64,000 nt of DNA from Cyanomargarita calcarea GSE-NOS-MK-12-04C (GCA_019359595.1 JAHHGZ010000026.1:1-64000), one strand, 5' to 3'; shown: positions 52,127-60,367, numbered from the stretch's first letter. The notes: generated by a model from the sequence alone, not told the origin. A program made the numbers and translations.

Positions 52127-52429
52127 GACGATTTATCCTACATTTAACTTGTTTAAACTATTGGTACTCTCAGAGGAATTTGAGTAGCAAACTTGCAAAA
52201 AACACACCACCCACTTCTAAAATGGCTGTAATAACCGAAAGAAAAGCTTTCCAGCTTTTTATCTTAATGAATTTAGTTCGCTAGTCAGCACGGCGGACTA
52301 ATGCAACAAGAGCAAAAATAACTGACCAGTCATAAAGTTGACACTTCATTCTCAGAACCCAGAAGTAGCTGTCTTATTTACAACTAGTTAGTTACTTGTA
52401 CCAGCTTGCACAAGTTCAGCTTGATCTTA
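52127..52429. other. Leader between site d and the DUF1816 gene
   Basis: About 300 bp transcribed if site d is the only promoter. No open frame or strong hairpin is visible on the minus strand. It could hold a small RNA or simply a long 5' UTR. Confidence 0.4.
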
Positions 52430-52463
52430 AAGTTAAACAAAAAATGTGAGGAACTTGTGAAGA
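52430..52463 (-). promoter_or_regulatory. Direct-repeat promoter of the DUF1816 gene (site d)
   Basis: Minus strand: TCTTCA (52463-52458), 5 bp, TCCTCA (52452-52447), 11 bp, TAACTT (52435-52430). One mismatch in the upstream half. It is divergent from site e, 136 bp away. Confidence 0.78.
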
Positions 52464-52598
52464 ATAAATATAAATTCAATTTACACATATAACTTCTATA
52501 ATAATGAGTGGGTAGACAGCTTCTCTCTCTCTCGGCGCAGTGAACCTGTGCAACTTAAATGTAGGACAGCTTATCAGACCGATTTCGTTCGATATTCA

Positions 52599-52632
52599 TC
52601 CTCACAAGTTCCTCAAATTCTTTTCCTATCTT
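52599..52632 (+). promoter_or_regulatory. Direct-repeat promoter of the GerMN gene (site e)
   Basis: TCCTCA (52599-52604), 5 bp, TCCTCA (52610-52615), 11 bp, TATCTT (52627-52632). Both half-sites are exact. Transcript start is predicted about 70 bp before the GerMN ATG. Confidence 0.82.
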
Positions 52633-52709
52633 AATAGTGGAGTCGGAACTAGCCTTTATTGGAAGTCCGTCAATAAAAATTCCTCGCATCGTAGTCTGAG
52701 GAGGTCAGT

Positions 52710-53435
52710 ATGAAAACTAAATATACAACTCCAATTCAGAGAGATATCTTAATCATTTATACGTTTATTCTGCTGGCTGTGGGAGGAGTCGCTTGGTGGG
52801 CTTGGAACCACCCAAATTCCAAACTTGATAGTCAGCAATCAGTTTCTTCAAAGATCGAAAATTTACCAATTACAATCCCTCAGAAGTTAAAAGCAAAAGC
52901 AAAAGCAGATAGTTCACCACTTCCACAAGTTTCCAGTCGAGTAATTCCTACACGAGTAGAAAAATTAACTCCGAAAGTTAACACAGCGATCGCGCAATTA
53001 GAACCACAAGCTTATTGGTTACAAACTGAAGGCGAAAATATTCATTTAGTAGCGCGAAAGGTTGTTGTAAAACAGGGAGTATCAAAGAAAATAGCCTTAA
53101 CAGAAGCCCTCAGTAATATCCTTGCTACTCCACAAGGCAGCGAACTAACCACAACGATTCCTAGAGGTACCAAGTTATTGAATTTGGAAGTTAACAAAAA
53201 CGAAGTTCATGTGAATCTCTCGAAAGATTTTACGGAGGGAGGTGGTAGTACCTCAATGATTTATCGGGTCGCTCAGGTGCTTTACACAGCTTCTAGTCTA
53301 GATAACAATGTGAAAGTTTACTTGTTAGTTGAAGGAAAATTAATTGACGAGAATAATCCACTTGGAGGAGAAGGAGTAATTTTAACCGAGCCACTAACTA
53401 GATCGCAGTTTGCTGAAGATTTCTCGGTTTCATGA
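52710..53435 (+). CDS. Membrane-anchored GerMN-domain protein
   Basis: This 241-residue protein has an N-terminal anchor (about 13-31), a Lys/Ser-rich linker (about 35-90) and a GerMN domain (about 100-225), with ALTEALSNILATPQGSELTTTIPRGTKLLNLEVNKNEVHVNLSKDF as its core. GerMN domains occur in spore-germination GerM and cell-envelope lipoproteins and probably bind peptidoglycan or septal proteins. GAGGAGGT gives a strong start at 52710. It begins a small operon with two short genes and is driven by site e. Confidence 0.88.
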   Translation: MKTKYTTPIQRDILIIYTFILLAVGGVAWWAWNHPNSKLDSQQSVSSKIENLPITIPQKLKAKAKADSSPLPQVSSRVIPTRVEKLTPKVNTAIAQLEPQAYWLQTEGENIHLVARKVVVKQGVSKKIALTEALSNILATPQGSELTTTIPRGTKLLNLEVNKNEVHVNLSKDFTEGGGSTSMIYRVAQVLYTASSLDNNVKVYLLVEGKLIDENNPLGGEGVILTEPLTRSQFAEDFSVS

Positions 53436-53465
53436 TGTATTCACTTTATATCGTAGGTGGTTAAT

Positions 53466-53657
53466 ATGACTCAACGTAACAAGATTAAAATTAGATTTCC
53501 ATTGTGGAAATATTTAAACCAACCATTATTTGACCGTACAACGGTTATCAATCCATTATGTTTTTGGCATAACTACAAAATCCAACTATTAGATTCTTGC
53601 TGGGAACTTGACACAATCGAGCTTTTGGAAAAATGCTGGGATTTTGAGTTGAAGTAA
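53466..53657 (+). CDS. Small hypothetical protein in the GerMN operon
   Basis: A 63-residue protein, rich in aromatic residues and cysteine (TQRNKIKIRFPLWKYLNQPL ... CWELDTIELLEKCWDFELK). Predicted soluble. AGGTGG just before the ATG at 53466 decides the start over a GTG at 53457. It lies 30 bp after the GerMN gene. No family recognised. Confidence 0.6.
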   Translation: MTQRNKIKIRFPLWKYLNQPLFDRTTVINPLCFWHNYKIQLLDSCWELDTIELLEKCWDFELK

Positions 53658-53695
53658 GAACCATAATAATTTTTCAGAAAACAGAGGATAAAAAC

Positions 53696-53872
53696 ATGAC
53701 TAAAACTACACAATTACAAACAATACTTCAAGCCATTAAAGAAGCTCCACAAAAAGTCATAAACTTTATTTTAGTGCCAGTCTCCAGGATTTTTTCGCCT
53801 AGAGATGATGACTATCCGGAAAGCGGAGTCCAACCATTTGAAGGTAAAACAGACAAGAAAAAACATCATTAG
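53696..53872 (+). CDS. Small basic hypothetical protein in the GerMN operon
   Basis: A 58-residue protein starting MTKTTQLQTILQAIKEAPQK. It has a helical N-terminus, then a short hydrophobic patch (VINFILVPVSRIFSP) and a charged tail ending in TDKKKHH. AGAGGA precedes the ATG. It is 38 bp after the preceding small gene and ends before a hairpin at 53930. No family recognised. It may be a membrane-associated peptide. Confidence 0.55.
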   Translation: MTKTTQLQTILQAIKEAPQKVINFILVPVSRIFSPRDDDYPESGVQPFEGKTDKKKHH

Positions 53873-53929
53873 CAGTTAAATAGTCGATTTTGACTTGGGT
53901 GATAGATAACTAAATATTCTCCCAATAAT

Positions 53930-53953
53930 AGAGGCGTTATATATAACGTCTCT
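53930..53953 (+). terminator. Hairpin ending the GerMN operon
   Basis: Inverted repeat AGAGGCGTTAT / ATAACGTCTCT with one mismatch and a 2-nt centre, about 57 bp after the last small gene. Its core is like the hairpin at 43681-43710. No strong T-run. Confidence 0.55.
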
Positions 53954-54574
53954 ATAAAGATTTAGGAAACGAGAAAAATTCTCATCCCTCCTCTAAAGAA
54001 CGAAGGTTTTCGGCATTTTGCTTATAAAAAAACTTTTGGCTTGTCTTGTAATTCTCGAAAGTCTATTTGCGCCCGAAGTCTAACTTTTTTGGACTTGGCT
54101 CCTAAATGACAGGGAACGCAAGGACTGCCCACACAAGCAATAGTAACAAAACCAGCACACTAATTTTAAGGATTATGTATGCGATGATGTTAGGTATTGA
54201 TGTATCGAACATCATATTCCACCTACCTTGCAACTCTCAAGCAAATGATTTCATCTGTTTTGCGACTCATAGAGGCAGATGTCAGATTTTTGTCTAGCCT
54301 CTGTTTCGCTATATCTCTATTATCCAACAAAGAGATATTGACCAGGAATTAAGTAACATTTTTTAGCCTTTCTAGCTCGATTGAGTTTGTTTAGAGCTTT
54401 TTAAGTTTTTCTCCCTGTCAGGGAGATGTTTCGCAGAGGGTCAGAGCCACTTGCGTAAAACTCACATTATTGTTAATTAATTTTGCTGATTTTAGTTAGT
54501 CAGTTGTAACTGTAATAGTATTAAATGTATAAAAATTTCTGATTAAGCTGCACAAAGAGAAAAGAGGTAGCCGC
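53954..54574. other. Gene-free stretch
   Basis: A 620-bp stretch with no convincing gene. It holds a CTCCCTG-T-CAGGGAG hairpin (54413-54427) after a T-rich run. Some frames are open (about 54106-54297), but amino-acid use looks random. I see no member of the TCCTCA promoter family. Confidence 0.45.
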
Positions 54575-54781
54575 ATGAAACCTGTACCTGTGGAAACAAC
54601 AGATGGCGTGAAGGTTGAAATCAATCCTGATGCAATTTCTGAAATAGTAGAAGTGGAAAAAGAAAAACCTGGATTTTTATGGTTTGGCGGAAAAGAAGCA
54701 GAGTATGAAATCCATATGGTTGATGGAACAACCTTCCGAGTTGAGCAAAATGAGCATGACAAATTGAAGGAAACAGACTAG
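54575..54781 (+). CDS. Small hypothetical acidic protein
   Basis: A 68-residue protein, KPVPVETTDGVKVEINPDAI then EIVEVEKEKPGFLWFGGKEAEYEIHMVDGTTFRVEQNEHD. The VDG-x-x-F-R-V pattern looks like a small beta-barrel. AGAGAAAAGAGGTAG before the ATG gives a good ribosome site. I recognise no family. It stands alone on the plus strand before a kinase fragment. Confidence 0.6.
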   Translation: MKPVPVETTDGVKVEINPDAISEIVEVEKEKPGFLWFGGKEAEYEIHMVDGTTFRVEQNEHDKLKETD

Positions 54782-54862
54782 TACAGCGGGCGCGTAAATA
54801 CGCCTACCATTTTCAAAGAGTGCAAATGGTGGGTTTATTTCTGGCATACTGTACTAGTTCAG

Positions 54863-54979
54863 GGTTTACGAAAAGAAGGCTCGATATTTGATAAACAAGT
54901 GGTGTTAGTCAAAGCCTACAAGCTAACTCTGGAATTCATCGGGTATTATTGCTTCATGAAAGACATTAGCGATCGCCAA
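54863..54979 (+). pseudogene. PAS/PAC fragment of a sensor kinase
   Basis: The frame reads GLRKEGSIFDKQVVLVKAY then [15 protein letters not shown]. It closely resembles [18 protein letters not shown]...[14 protein letters not shown] in the third PAS/PAC unit of the hybrid kinase at 20116-23346. No start, kinase domain or continuation follows. It is a relic of a paralogous or related kinase. Confidence 0.7.
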
Positions 54980-55704
54980 TGGTTAAAATTAGGTCTAATT
55001 CTATTTCTCACTAAAGGACACATTACCCCTGAGGGAACTTGAACAGCGAGTAATTAACTTACTCAACCGGATGATTCACGGCAAGGAAATTTAATTATGA
55101 GTTATGAATTTAAATCAACTGCTCGCTTATCAAAACTTAACACTTTATCTTCATATCTTTGCATATATAATTTCAAGCTTGAATAAATCGACTTAACTAT
55201 CTTCACAAGTTCCTCAAATTTTTTTTCTATCCTCAGAGTAAAGGAAACAAACAGGCTCAGTTGAGTCTAAACTGCTTGGTTATTTTATGAATCAGCAGTT
55301 TTTGAGTTACCAGTAGCACTACTAATTCACGAAGAAAGAAGGAAGAAGAAAGAAGGAAGAAGTACCCACATGAGTACTCATGTGGGATTGAAACAAGGAC
55401 ACTGTTTTTCTTCTCTGCGAGACACTACGTGAACGCGCTACAAAGGACTCGAAAAACATCTTTTTTTTTACTGAAGCTTTCAACTTACGAACGCGCATTT
55501 TTATTAGCTATTCCTTCTTCCAACTTCGGTCCTTACTTCAACATCATTTGTAAATCCAATGATTTACAAGTGGGAGATTGGGCGATCGCTTTGTAATCCC
55601 GATTATTCAGCAACTGCGCATGGCAAAACCATCTCGCACCCATATTGGCATTGAGGAATTTTGGTTGAGTCCAACTGCGGTATAAAAAAGGTAAAGTAAT
55701 TACA
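54980..55704. other. Gene-poor stretch with relics, an isolated CRISPR-repeat-like palindrome and site f
   Basis: At about 55020-55097 the plus strand has a coding-like tail (RELEQRVINLLNRMIHGKEI). Site f is at 55200-55233. A polypurine array is at about 55331-55362. At 55365-55394 lies CCCACATGAG-TA-CTCATGTGGG followed by ATTGAAAC. On the minus strand, 55533 to about 55690 reads like a C-terminal relic (TQPKFLNANMGARWFCHAQL) of an unrecognised protein. Confidence 0.45.
55200..55233 (+). promoter_or_regulatory. Direct-repeat promoter upstream of the alpha/beta-hydrolase region (site f)
   Basis: TCTTCA (55200-55205), 5 bp, TCCTCA (55211-55216), 11 bp, TATCCT (55228-55233). The next intact plus-strand gene starts 470 bp downstream, so either the leader is long or a gene between has been lost. 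Confidence 0.72.
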
Positions 55705-56403
55705 ATGTATAAAAAACAAACATTTGACGTTGAAGAGCAAATTATTTCTGTTCCGGTCGGTGCAGTAAGGCTAGAAGGAGAGTTGGTAATTCCTGAACAA
55801 GCAGAGGGAATAGTTGTAATTCCCGGCATTGAAAGTAACATTAAGCACGGATATAGCCTTCGTTATCTTGCCCATTTATTACGCCAAGCTGGTTTGGCAA
55901 CAATATTAATTCCTTTGCTAACCGAAGAGGAAGAAATTCTCGACCAACGCAGTAAATATTTCCGTTGTAATATCCGACACCTAGCAACGCGACTTGTAGT
56001 AATAACCGATTGGCTGACGGAAAATCCAATAACTTGCAATCTCAAAATTGGTTACTTTGGCGCAAGTGCTGGTGGAGGTGCAGCTCTACTTGCAGCAGCC
56101 GAACGTCCAACAAAAGTTCGTGCAGTCGTTTCACGTAGCGGATACACCGACTTAATCGGTTCTGCGCTTTCTTGTTTGCAAGTCCCAACATTATTAATTG
56201 TCGGTAGGGAAGATTACCCAATTATCGCCATGAATGAAGATGCGATCGCCCAAATTCCAGCCCATGACAAACAGCTTGAGGTTATTTCCGGTGCATCCCA
56301 CAAGTTCCAAGAACCGGGAATGTTAGAAGAAGCCGCACGGTTAGCTAATCAATGGTTTAATCGGTACTTTAAATTAGCAAAGTTAACGGCAATGTGCTTG
56401 TAA
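55705..56403 (+). CDS. Dienelactone-hydrolase-like alpha/beta hydrolase
   Basis: A 232-residue protein with an N-terminal strand VSVPVGAVRLEGELVIPEQAEGIVVIPG (about 11-40). The nucleophile elbow is G-A-S-A-G-G in YFGASAGGGAALLA (about 114-127), D in VGREDYP near 173 and H in SGASHKFQEPG near 198-208. It matches dienelactone hydrolase-related proteins, many of which occur next to phosphoribosyltransferases in cyanobacteria; that partner is absent. Substrate unknown. ATG 55705. Site f upstream is the likely promoter, with a long leader. Confidence 0.87.
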   Translation: MYKKQTFDVEEQIISVPVGAVRLEGELVIPEQAEGIVVIPGIESNIKHGYSLRYLAHLLRQAGLATILIPLLTEEEEILDQRSKYFRCNIRHLATRLVVITDWLTENPITCNLKIGYFGASAGGGAALLAAAERPTKVRAVVSRSGYTDLIGSALSCLQVPTLLIVGREDYPIIAMNEDAIAQIPAHDKQLEVISGASHKFQEPGMLEEAARLANQWFNRYFKLAKLTAMCL

Positions 56404-56432
56404 ATTACGTATTTTTTTGGAAGAATCCATAA

Positions 56433-56969
56433 TTATGAGATGTCCGATTCTACTGGTGTTAACGTAACTGGCTTTTTATCTTTTGTCGCTGACACATTTT
56501 GTTGTACAACCAGTACCGAACAGTAAGCGTGATGGAGAAGATAATTGCTAACGCTACCAAGCAAAATTTCTGCGATTCCTTTGTGTCCTCTGCGACCTAA
56601 TATAATTAAATCCGCATCCCACGACTTTGCCAAACTACAAATCTGTTTGCCAGGATTTCCAAATCCGTGTGTAAATTCTGCAGGAATTTTTCTTATATTC
56701 GCTTGTTGGCTGCAATTCTCCAACCAACCTCGGACTTGTTCTATCTCTTTTTGTAAACTTTGTTTGTGCTGAAGAAGAAGACTGCCATACATATCCACAT
56801 CAGCAATGGTACCAATAGATGGAATTGGCTCATCCTTGAAATGACTACTCATGCAATGAAATAACATTAACCTGCTACCACATTGATGAGCCATTTCCAG
56901 TGCTTCTTCAAAAACGATTGAAGTTTGTTGGGATTTATCCAGCGCAACCAAAATTTTGTTGTAAAGCAT
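56433..56969 (-). CDS. Universal stress protein, UspA family
   Basis: A 178-residue Usp domain: LYNKILVALDKSQQTSIVFEEAL at 2-24. The ATP loop G-x2-G-x9-G-S is GRRGHKGIAEILLGSVSNYLLHHA at about 127-150. It is similar to the UspA at 18750-19277, with a shared LGRRG..G..E..LGSVSNY motif. Site g (57135-57168) drives it with a leader of about 160 bp. Convergent with the hydrolase gene (29 bp apart). Confidence 0.93.
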   Translation of the reverse strand: MLYNKILVALDKSQQTSIVFEEALEMAHQCGSRLMLFHCMSSHFKDEPIPSIGTIADVDMYGSLLLQHKQSLQKEIEQVRGWLENCSQQANIRKIPAEFTHGFGNPGKQICSLAKSWDADLIILGRRGHKGIAEILLGSVSNYLLHHAYCSVLVVQQNVSATKDKKPVTLTPVESDIS

Positions 56970-57134
56970 AATAGTTCCTTAGCAATGCAATCTAAATTTA
57001 ACTAACATACGATAAATATTTACATGGAGAGGAGTTCCCGCTAAACGAAACATCCTTTTAAGGCGCTTTGGGTAAAGCTTGAGCCACTAACATAAAGACA
57101 GTTCACTGATTTAATTAGTCTTTCCTCTACTTCA

Positions 57135-57168
57135 ATACTAGAAATAAATTGTGAGGAAAATGTGAGCA
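57135..57168 (-). promoter_or_regulatory. Direct-repeat promoter of the second uspA (site g)
   Basis: Minus strand: TGCTCA (57168-57163), 5 bp, TCCTCA (57157-57152), 11 bp, TAGTAT (57140-57135). Upstream half has one mismatch. Confidence 0.76.
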
Positions 57169-57271
57169 AAGAACGGATAATATCTTTACAAATATAAATA
57201 AAATTTAAAAATGTCCTGGTTCAAACTAAATTTAGTTTGCAGGACATTTAAATAAGTTCACTATTGAAAAC

Positions 57272-57913
57272 TCAAAAATCATTAATTAACTCACTACCCC
57301 AATTGTTAACACTTTCTTCTCTCATTGCCTCTGGAAAATCATCGCAAAATTCTTCAAATGCAGTTTTTTCTACCCTTTCTACGCGATAGTGAGCAAGTTC
57401 TGATTGCAACTCATCAACTAGATCCCAGGCTGCGGCACATTCTTCAGAATATGGAGAAGTTTTTGCACAGGCTTCATGTGCTTTTTTAATCGCATCTTGC
57501 AATTCTTGCTCAAGTACAATTGTTCGAGGAAGCTCGACAAATTTACTTTCAGCGATAATGTCAGATATCGAAATAATTCCTAACAGTTTGCCTTGAATGA
57601 CAGGTGCGCGTTGTAAGTTGTTTTGTGCAAATAACCGTGCGACGTATTCCACACCCAAGTCAGGATTAACAACAACACACGGTTTGGTCATAATTTCGTA
57701 TACGCGCACCGAGTAAGGGTCTTTACCGTGGGCAATTACCTTGTAAACAATATCCGACTCGGTGATAATGCCATAAGCATCTTGTGGGTGACGGCGGTCT
57801 ACAATTAGTGCCTTCCAGTCTCTTGCCTTCATTAATGTCACAGCTTGAACCACAGTCGCCGAGCCCCGAATTGTCGCAACATCTTTGGTCATGATGTCTG
57901 CTGCTGTTAGCAT
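57272..57913 (-). CDS. CBS-CP12 fusion protein
   Basis: This 213-residue protein has a CBS pair (about 1-125: ADIMTKDVATIRG... YEIMTKPCVVVNPD) fused to a CP12 domain (about 133-213). The CP12 part has C149 and C159 of the N-terminal pair and the core AWDLVDELQSE (162-172), then C190 in FCDDFPEA. The last cysteine of the usual C-terminal pair is absent (PEAMREE instead of a C before the tail). CBS-CP12 proteins are a cyanobacterial family that binds adenine nucleotides and acts in photosynthetic/thylakoid redox control. It follows the membrane gene by 21 bp, in one operon from site h. Confidence 0.92.
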   Translation of the reverse strand: MLTAADIMTKDVATIRGSATVVQAVTLMKARDWKALIVDRRHPQDAYGIITESDIVYKVIAHGKDPYSVRVYEIMTKPCVVVNPDLGVEYVARLFAQNNLQRAPVIQGKLLGIISISDIIAESKFVELPRTIVLEQELQDAIKKAHEACAKTSPYSEECAAAWDLVDELQSELAHYRVERVEKTAFEEFCDDFPEAMREESVNNWGSELINDF

Positions 57914-57934
57914 TCTGAACCTCCCTCATGATAG

Positions 57935-58582
57935 TCAGTGAAACTGCTTTCTACGTGGTTTGAATAGCCAAACTAGAACAATTCCTGTAATTCCCCCAAC
58001 TACGGTACCCATTGCTGTTCCCGTTGCTGCAGTTATTAGAGCCGCTTGAATAGTTAAACCGGATGGCACCATACCCACACCAACAAACGCCACCAGCAAA
58101 CCAAGCGCCCAAGCTAAGGCATTTGCCAATATCCACCACATTGAAAAGCGAATTTCTGATTTGAGAACCAGCCATTGGCAAAAGCCCAACATTGCACCCA
58201 ACCCACCACCTAACAAAACCACTCCTTTGATCAATGCCGCAGTTGTTCCATCACCGGAAGCACCTGCATAGACAAACGCCATCAAAGTAATAATTGTTAA
58301 CCCAGTAAACCATGCAAATAGCGATCCAATCGCTGTTGCAAATATCCATCGGCGGGAATGTCGGATATACTGTCTGAGAACCAGCCATTGAGCAAATCCC
58401 AGAACTATTCCAAATATAGTGCCGATTAATGTCAGTACACCCCGTACATAGCCGAAGGGACTAACTGCAACACTCAGCACACAAATAACTGCTAAACCGA
58501 CAACTTCAGCGACAGTTGTTGCTAACACCCATCGCTCCCATAAGCCCCAGCTACTCCATTGACTGAGTTTATGTTGCTTCAT
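57935..58582 (-). CDS. Polytopic membrane protein of unknown function
   Basis: A 215-residue protein with six or so hydrophobic helices, in two similar halves, each with a G-x-x-L/A-G-F-x-QWLVL motif (IVLGFAQWLVLRQ near 60-70 and AMLGFCQWLVLKSE near 133-146). The duplicated motif suggests an internal repeat. The N-terminus has WSSWGLWERWVLATTVAE. I recognise no characterised family. It starts an operon with CBS-CP12 from site h, implying a membrane partner for stress signalling; inference only. Confidence 0.75.
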   Translation of the reverse strand: MKQHKLSQWSSWGLWERWVLATTVAEVVGLAVICVLSVAVSPFGYVRGVLTLIGTIFGIVLGFAQWLVLRQYIRHSRRWIFATAIGSLFAWFTGLTIITLMAFVYAGASGDGTTAALIKGVVLLGGGLGAMLGFCQWLVLKSEIRFSMWWILANALAWALGLLVAFVGVGMVPSGLTIQAALITAATGTAMGTVVGGITGIVLVWLFKPRRKQFH

Positions 58583-58663
58583 AAGCTTGTGTCCTTCGCA
58601 GAATCGGTGATCAGTGTCTGGCTTTTGCTTATTGCAGTGCTTCTTTGTTGCCTTACACTTTTG

Positions 58664-58697
58664 GTTATAAACAAATAAGTTGAGAAACTTGTGAGGA
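58664..58697 (-). promoter_or_regulatory. Direct-repeat promoter of the membrane protein / CBS-CP12 operon (site h)
   Basis: Minus strand: TCCTCA (58697-58692), 5 bp, TTCTCA (58686-58681), 11 bp, TATAAC (58669-58664). The only site with a mismatch in the downstream half. Confidence 0.78.
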
Positions 58698-58907
58698 AAT
58701 TTGATTTGTTACAGCAATTTTCTAATAAATAGACCACACGCACTCCCTTTGCCCCCCTTTTTGAACTCACGGGAATCAAAGCTTCTCTCCTTATAGGGGA
58801 GATATATGGAGAGAGGTCACCGAATGTGGTTTATTTAACCGAAAATCGCTCTTACATAAAACCACAAATAATCAACCAAGTCTTCACTCGCTACATCCTC
58901 AATATTT

Positions 58908-58941
58908 TCCTCACAAGTTCCTCATCTTATTTCCATAAAAC
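58908..58941 (+). promoter_or_regulatory. Direct-repeat promoter of the devB-like stub (site i)
   Basis: TCCTCA (58908-58913), 5 bp, TCCTCA (58919-58924), 11 bp, TAAAAC (58936-58941). Both half-sites are exact. The transcript would start about 34 bp before the ATG at 58982. Confidence 0.82.
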
Positions 58942-58981
58942 AGATAAATAAATCAACCAACATTCTCCCTGCTTGTAGATT

Positions 58982-59530
58982 ATGGTTGTAACTAAAGATA
59001 ACAAACCAGCAAATTCGGCATTTTTACAGCCAGCAAAGATTCCCAAACAAAGGAGCGGTAAAACACTTGTTTATTCGCTCGCTGGCGTAGCTTTTATCAC
59101 TTTTCTTGGTACGATCGCAGTTGATTTAATCTCCCAAACTCATACACAAAAATTTACACCTACTCCGACTACAACCATTGCCCCTGTAACTAAAATTACT
59201 GCCTTGGGGCGACTGCAACCGCAAGGCGAAGTAATTAAATTATCGGTTGCGTATGCCCAAGATAGTCGAGTTGATAAATTACTTGTGGATGAAGGTGACA
59301 AGGTAAAAGCTGGTCAAGCGATCGCGACTTTGCAAGGGATGGATAAAAAGCAGGTGGAACTGGCTGAAGCAGAAAAAAGTTTAGCAGTTGAACGGGCAAA
59401 ACTCGCCCAAATCAAAGCGGGGGAAGCAAAATTGGCAGAAATTACCGCCCAAGAAGCGATAATCGAGCGATCGCAAGCGCAGTTAACTACTGAAACTGTT
59501 GAGAAACAATCAACAATAGCTCCTAACTAA
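58982..59530 (+). pseudogene. DevB-like HlyD-family adaptor, truncated by a repeat element
   Basis: A 182-residue frame with a membrane anchor (about 32-50), the first lipoyl half (ITALGRLQPQGEVIKLSVAY at about 72-91, LLVDEGDKVKAGQAIATLQG at about 100-119) and the beginning of the coiled-coil hairpin (about 122-170). DevB proteins are about 430 residues. The last codons (CCT AAC TAA) lie in repeat copy B (59521-59734), which begins at TCCTAACTAAC, so the element cut the gene. No devC or devA follows, although the promoter (site i) remains. Confidence 0.87.
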
Positions 59531-59734
59531 CACATTCCACAATCCATATATAGCAAGGGTTACAAAAAAATGTGTTATTTTCATATTTTACGCTCCGCGA
59601 TGGCCGCGCCCGTTAGAGGCTGACATCTTGCACCAATGTCAGGAAGCCCAGAATCCAGCCCAGAAATAAATTATCCCTAAGGGATAATTTATTTCAGGGC
59701 ATTATTTCTGGGCTTATTGAGAATGGTGCAAGAT
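59521..59734 (-). repeat. Dispersed structured repeat element, copy B
   Basis: Inverted copy of 26711-26867, extended in its middle by a palindromic insert (about 59646-59716) with AATAAATTATCCCTAAGGGATAATTTATT. It starts inside the devB-like frame and supplies its stop codon. The flanks on the far side are not devB sequence. Confidence 0.78.
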
Positions 59735-59820
59735 ATCAGTTTGTACAGTGCGTAAGTCCTATATATAATCGTGAAATATATTTGCTAAACTGACAGCAAG
59801 CCCATATCTAAAATTACCCC

Positions 59821-59960
59821 ATGACAACCACTATCTCTGTTGTCAAACCTGTAAGCGAAATACGCCTAGAGCCTGGTAGCCTAGCAACTATTCCTCATGT
59901 CACTCGTGGGTAGTAGGAAATCTTCAAGCATTGGAAGAAATTGAGTCATCGCTTTGAGGG
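59821..59960 (+). pseudogene. N-terminal stub of a Uma2-family gene
   Basis: From ATG 59821 the frame reads ISVVKPVSEIRLEPGSLATI then PHVTRG and a TAG. After a frame change it continues with EILQALEEIESS. This is the start of Uma2 (DUF820) proteins of the IRLEPGSL-x-x-I-P-x-V-TW type. It lacks the catalytic domain. Confidence 0.78.
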
Positions 59961-60367
59961 TTAACAAGACTTCAAAGTGTCTCAATCCAGACCCTTCTCA
60001 TTTATGGAATCTTATTGACATTAAGCTACCAATTTATTATTTTATATAAAAGTAGTATTTGCTTGCAACTCCATGCTTAATCAGCAGATTAATACAGATT
60101 GTTGAACTACCAAGACCAAACTACGTTATGGTTTTGGAGTCTGAAGAAATTGTAAACTCCCGAATCCAACGTAAGTTATCGATAGATAAATACTAATTCA
60201 CTTCCTGGTAATACTAGTAGTATTTTTATATACACCTCACACAATCCTCACATTTATTACTTACATTGAAGATGTTAAGCAAGCTACCAGGTTATATACT
60301 TGAACTTTAATCTATAGTTTTTTTTTCGCTATCAAAGTTTAAGGTAACACTTGTGAGAGGTTGAATT
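59961..60367. other. Gene-poor stretch before the peptidoglycan-binding gene
   Basis: AT-rich. It contains site j (60234-60267). I see no gene upstream of it. Confidence 0.45.
60234..60267 (+). promoter_or_regulatory. Direct-repeat promoter of the peptidoglycan-binding gene (site j)
   Basis: ACCTCA (60234-60239), 5 bp, TCCTCA (60245-60250), 11 bp, TACATT (60262-60267). Transcript start is predicted about 95 bp before the ATG at 60368. Confidence 0.76.

Noticed and set aside
54106-54297. 63-codon plus-strand frame
   Set aside because: No ribosome site, composition not coding-like, no family.
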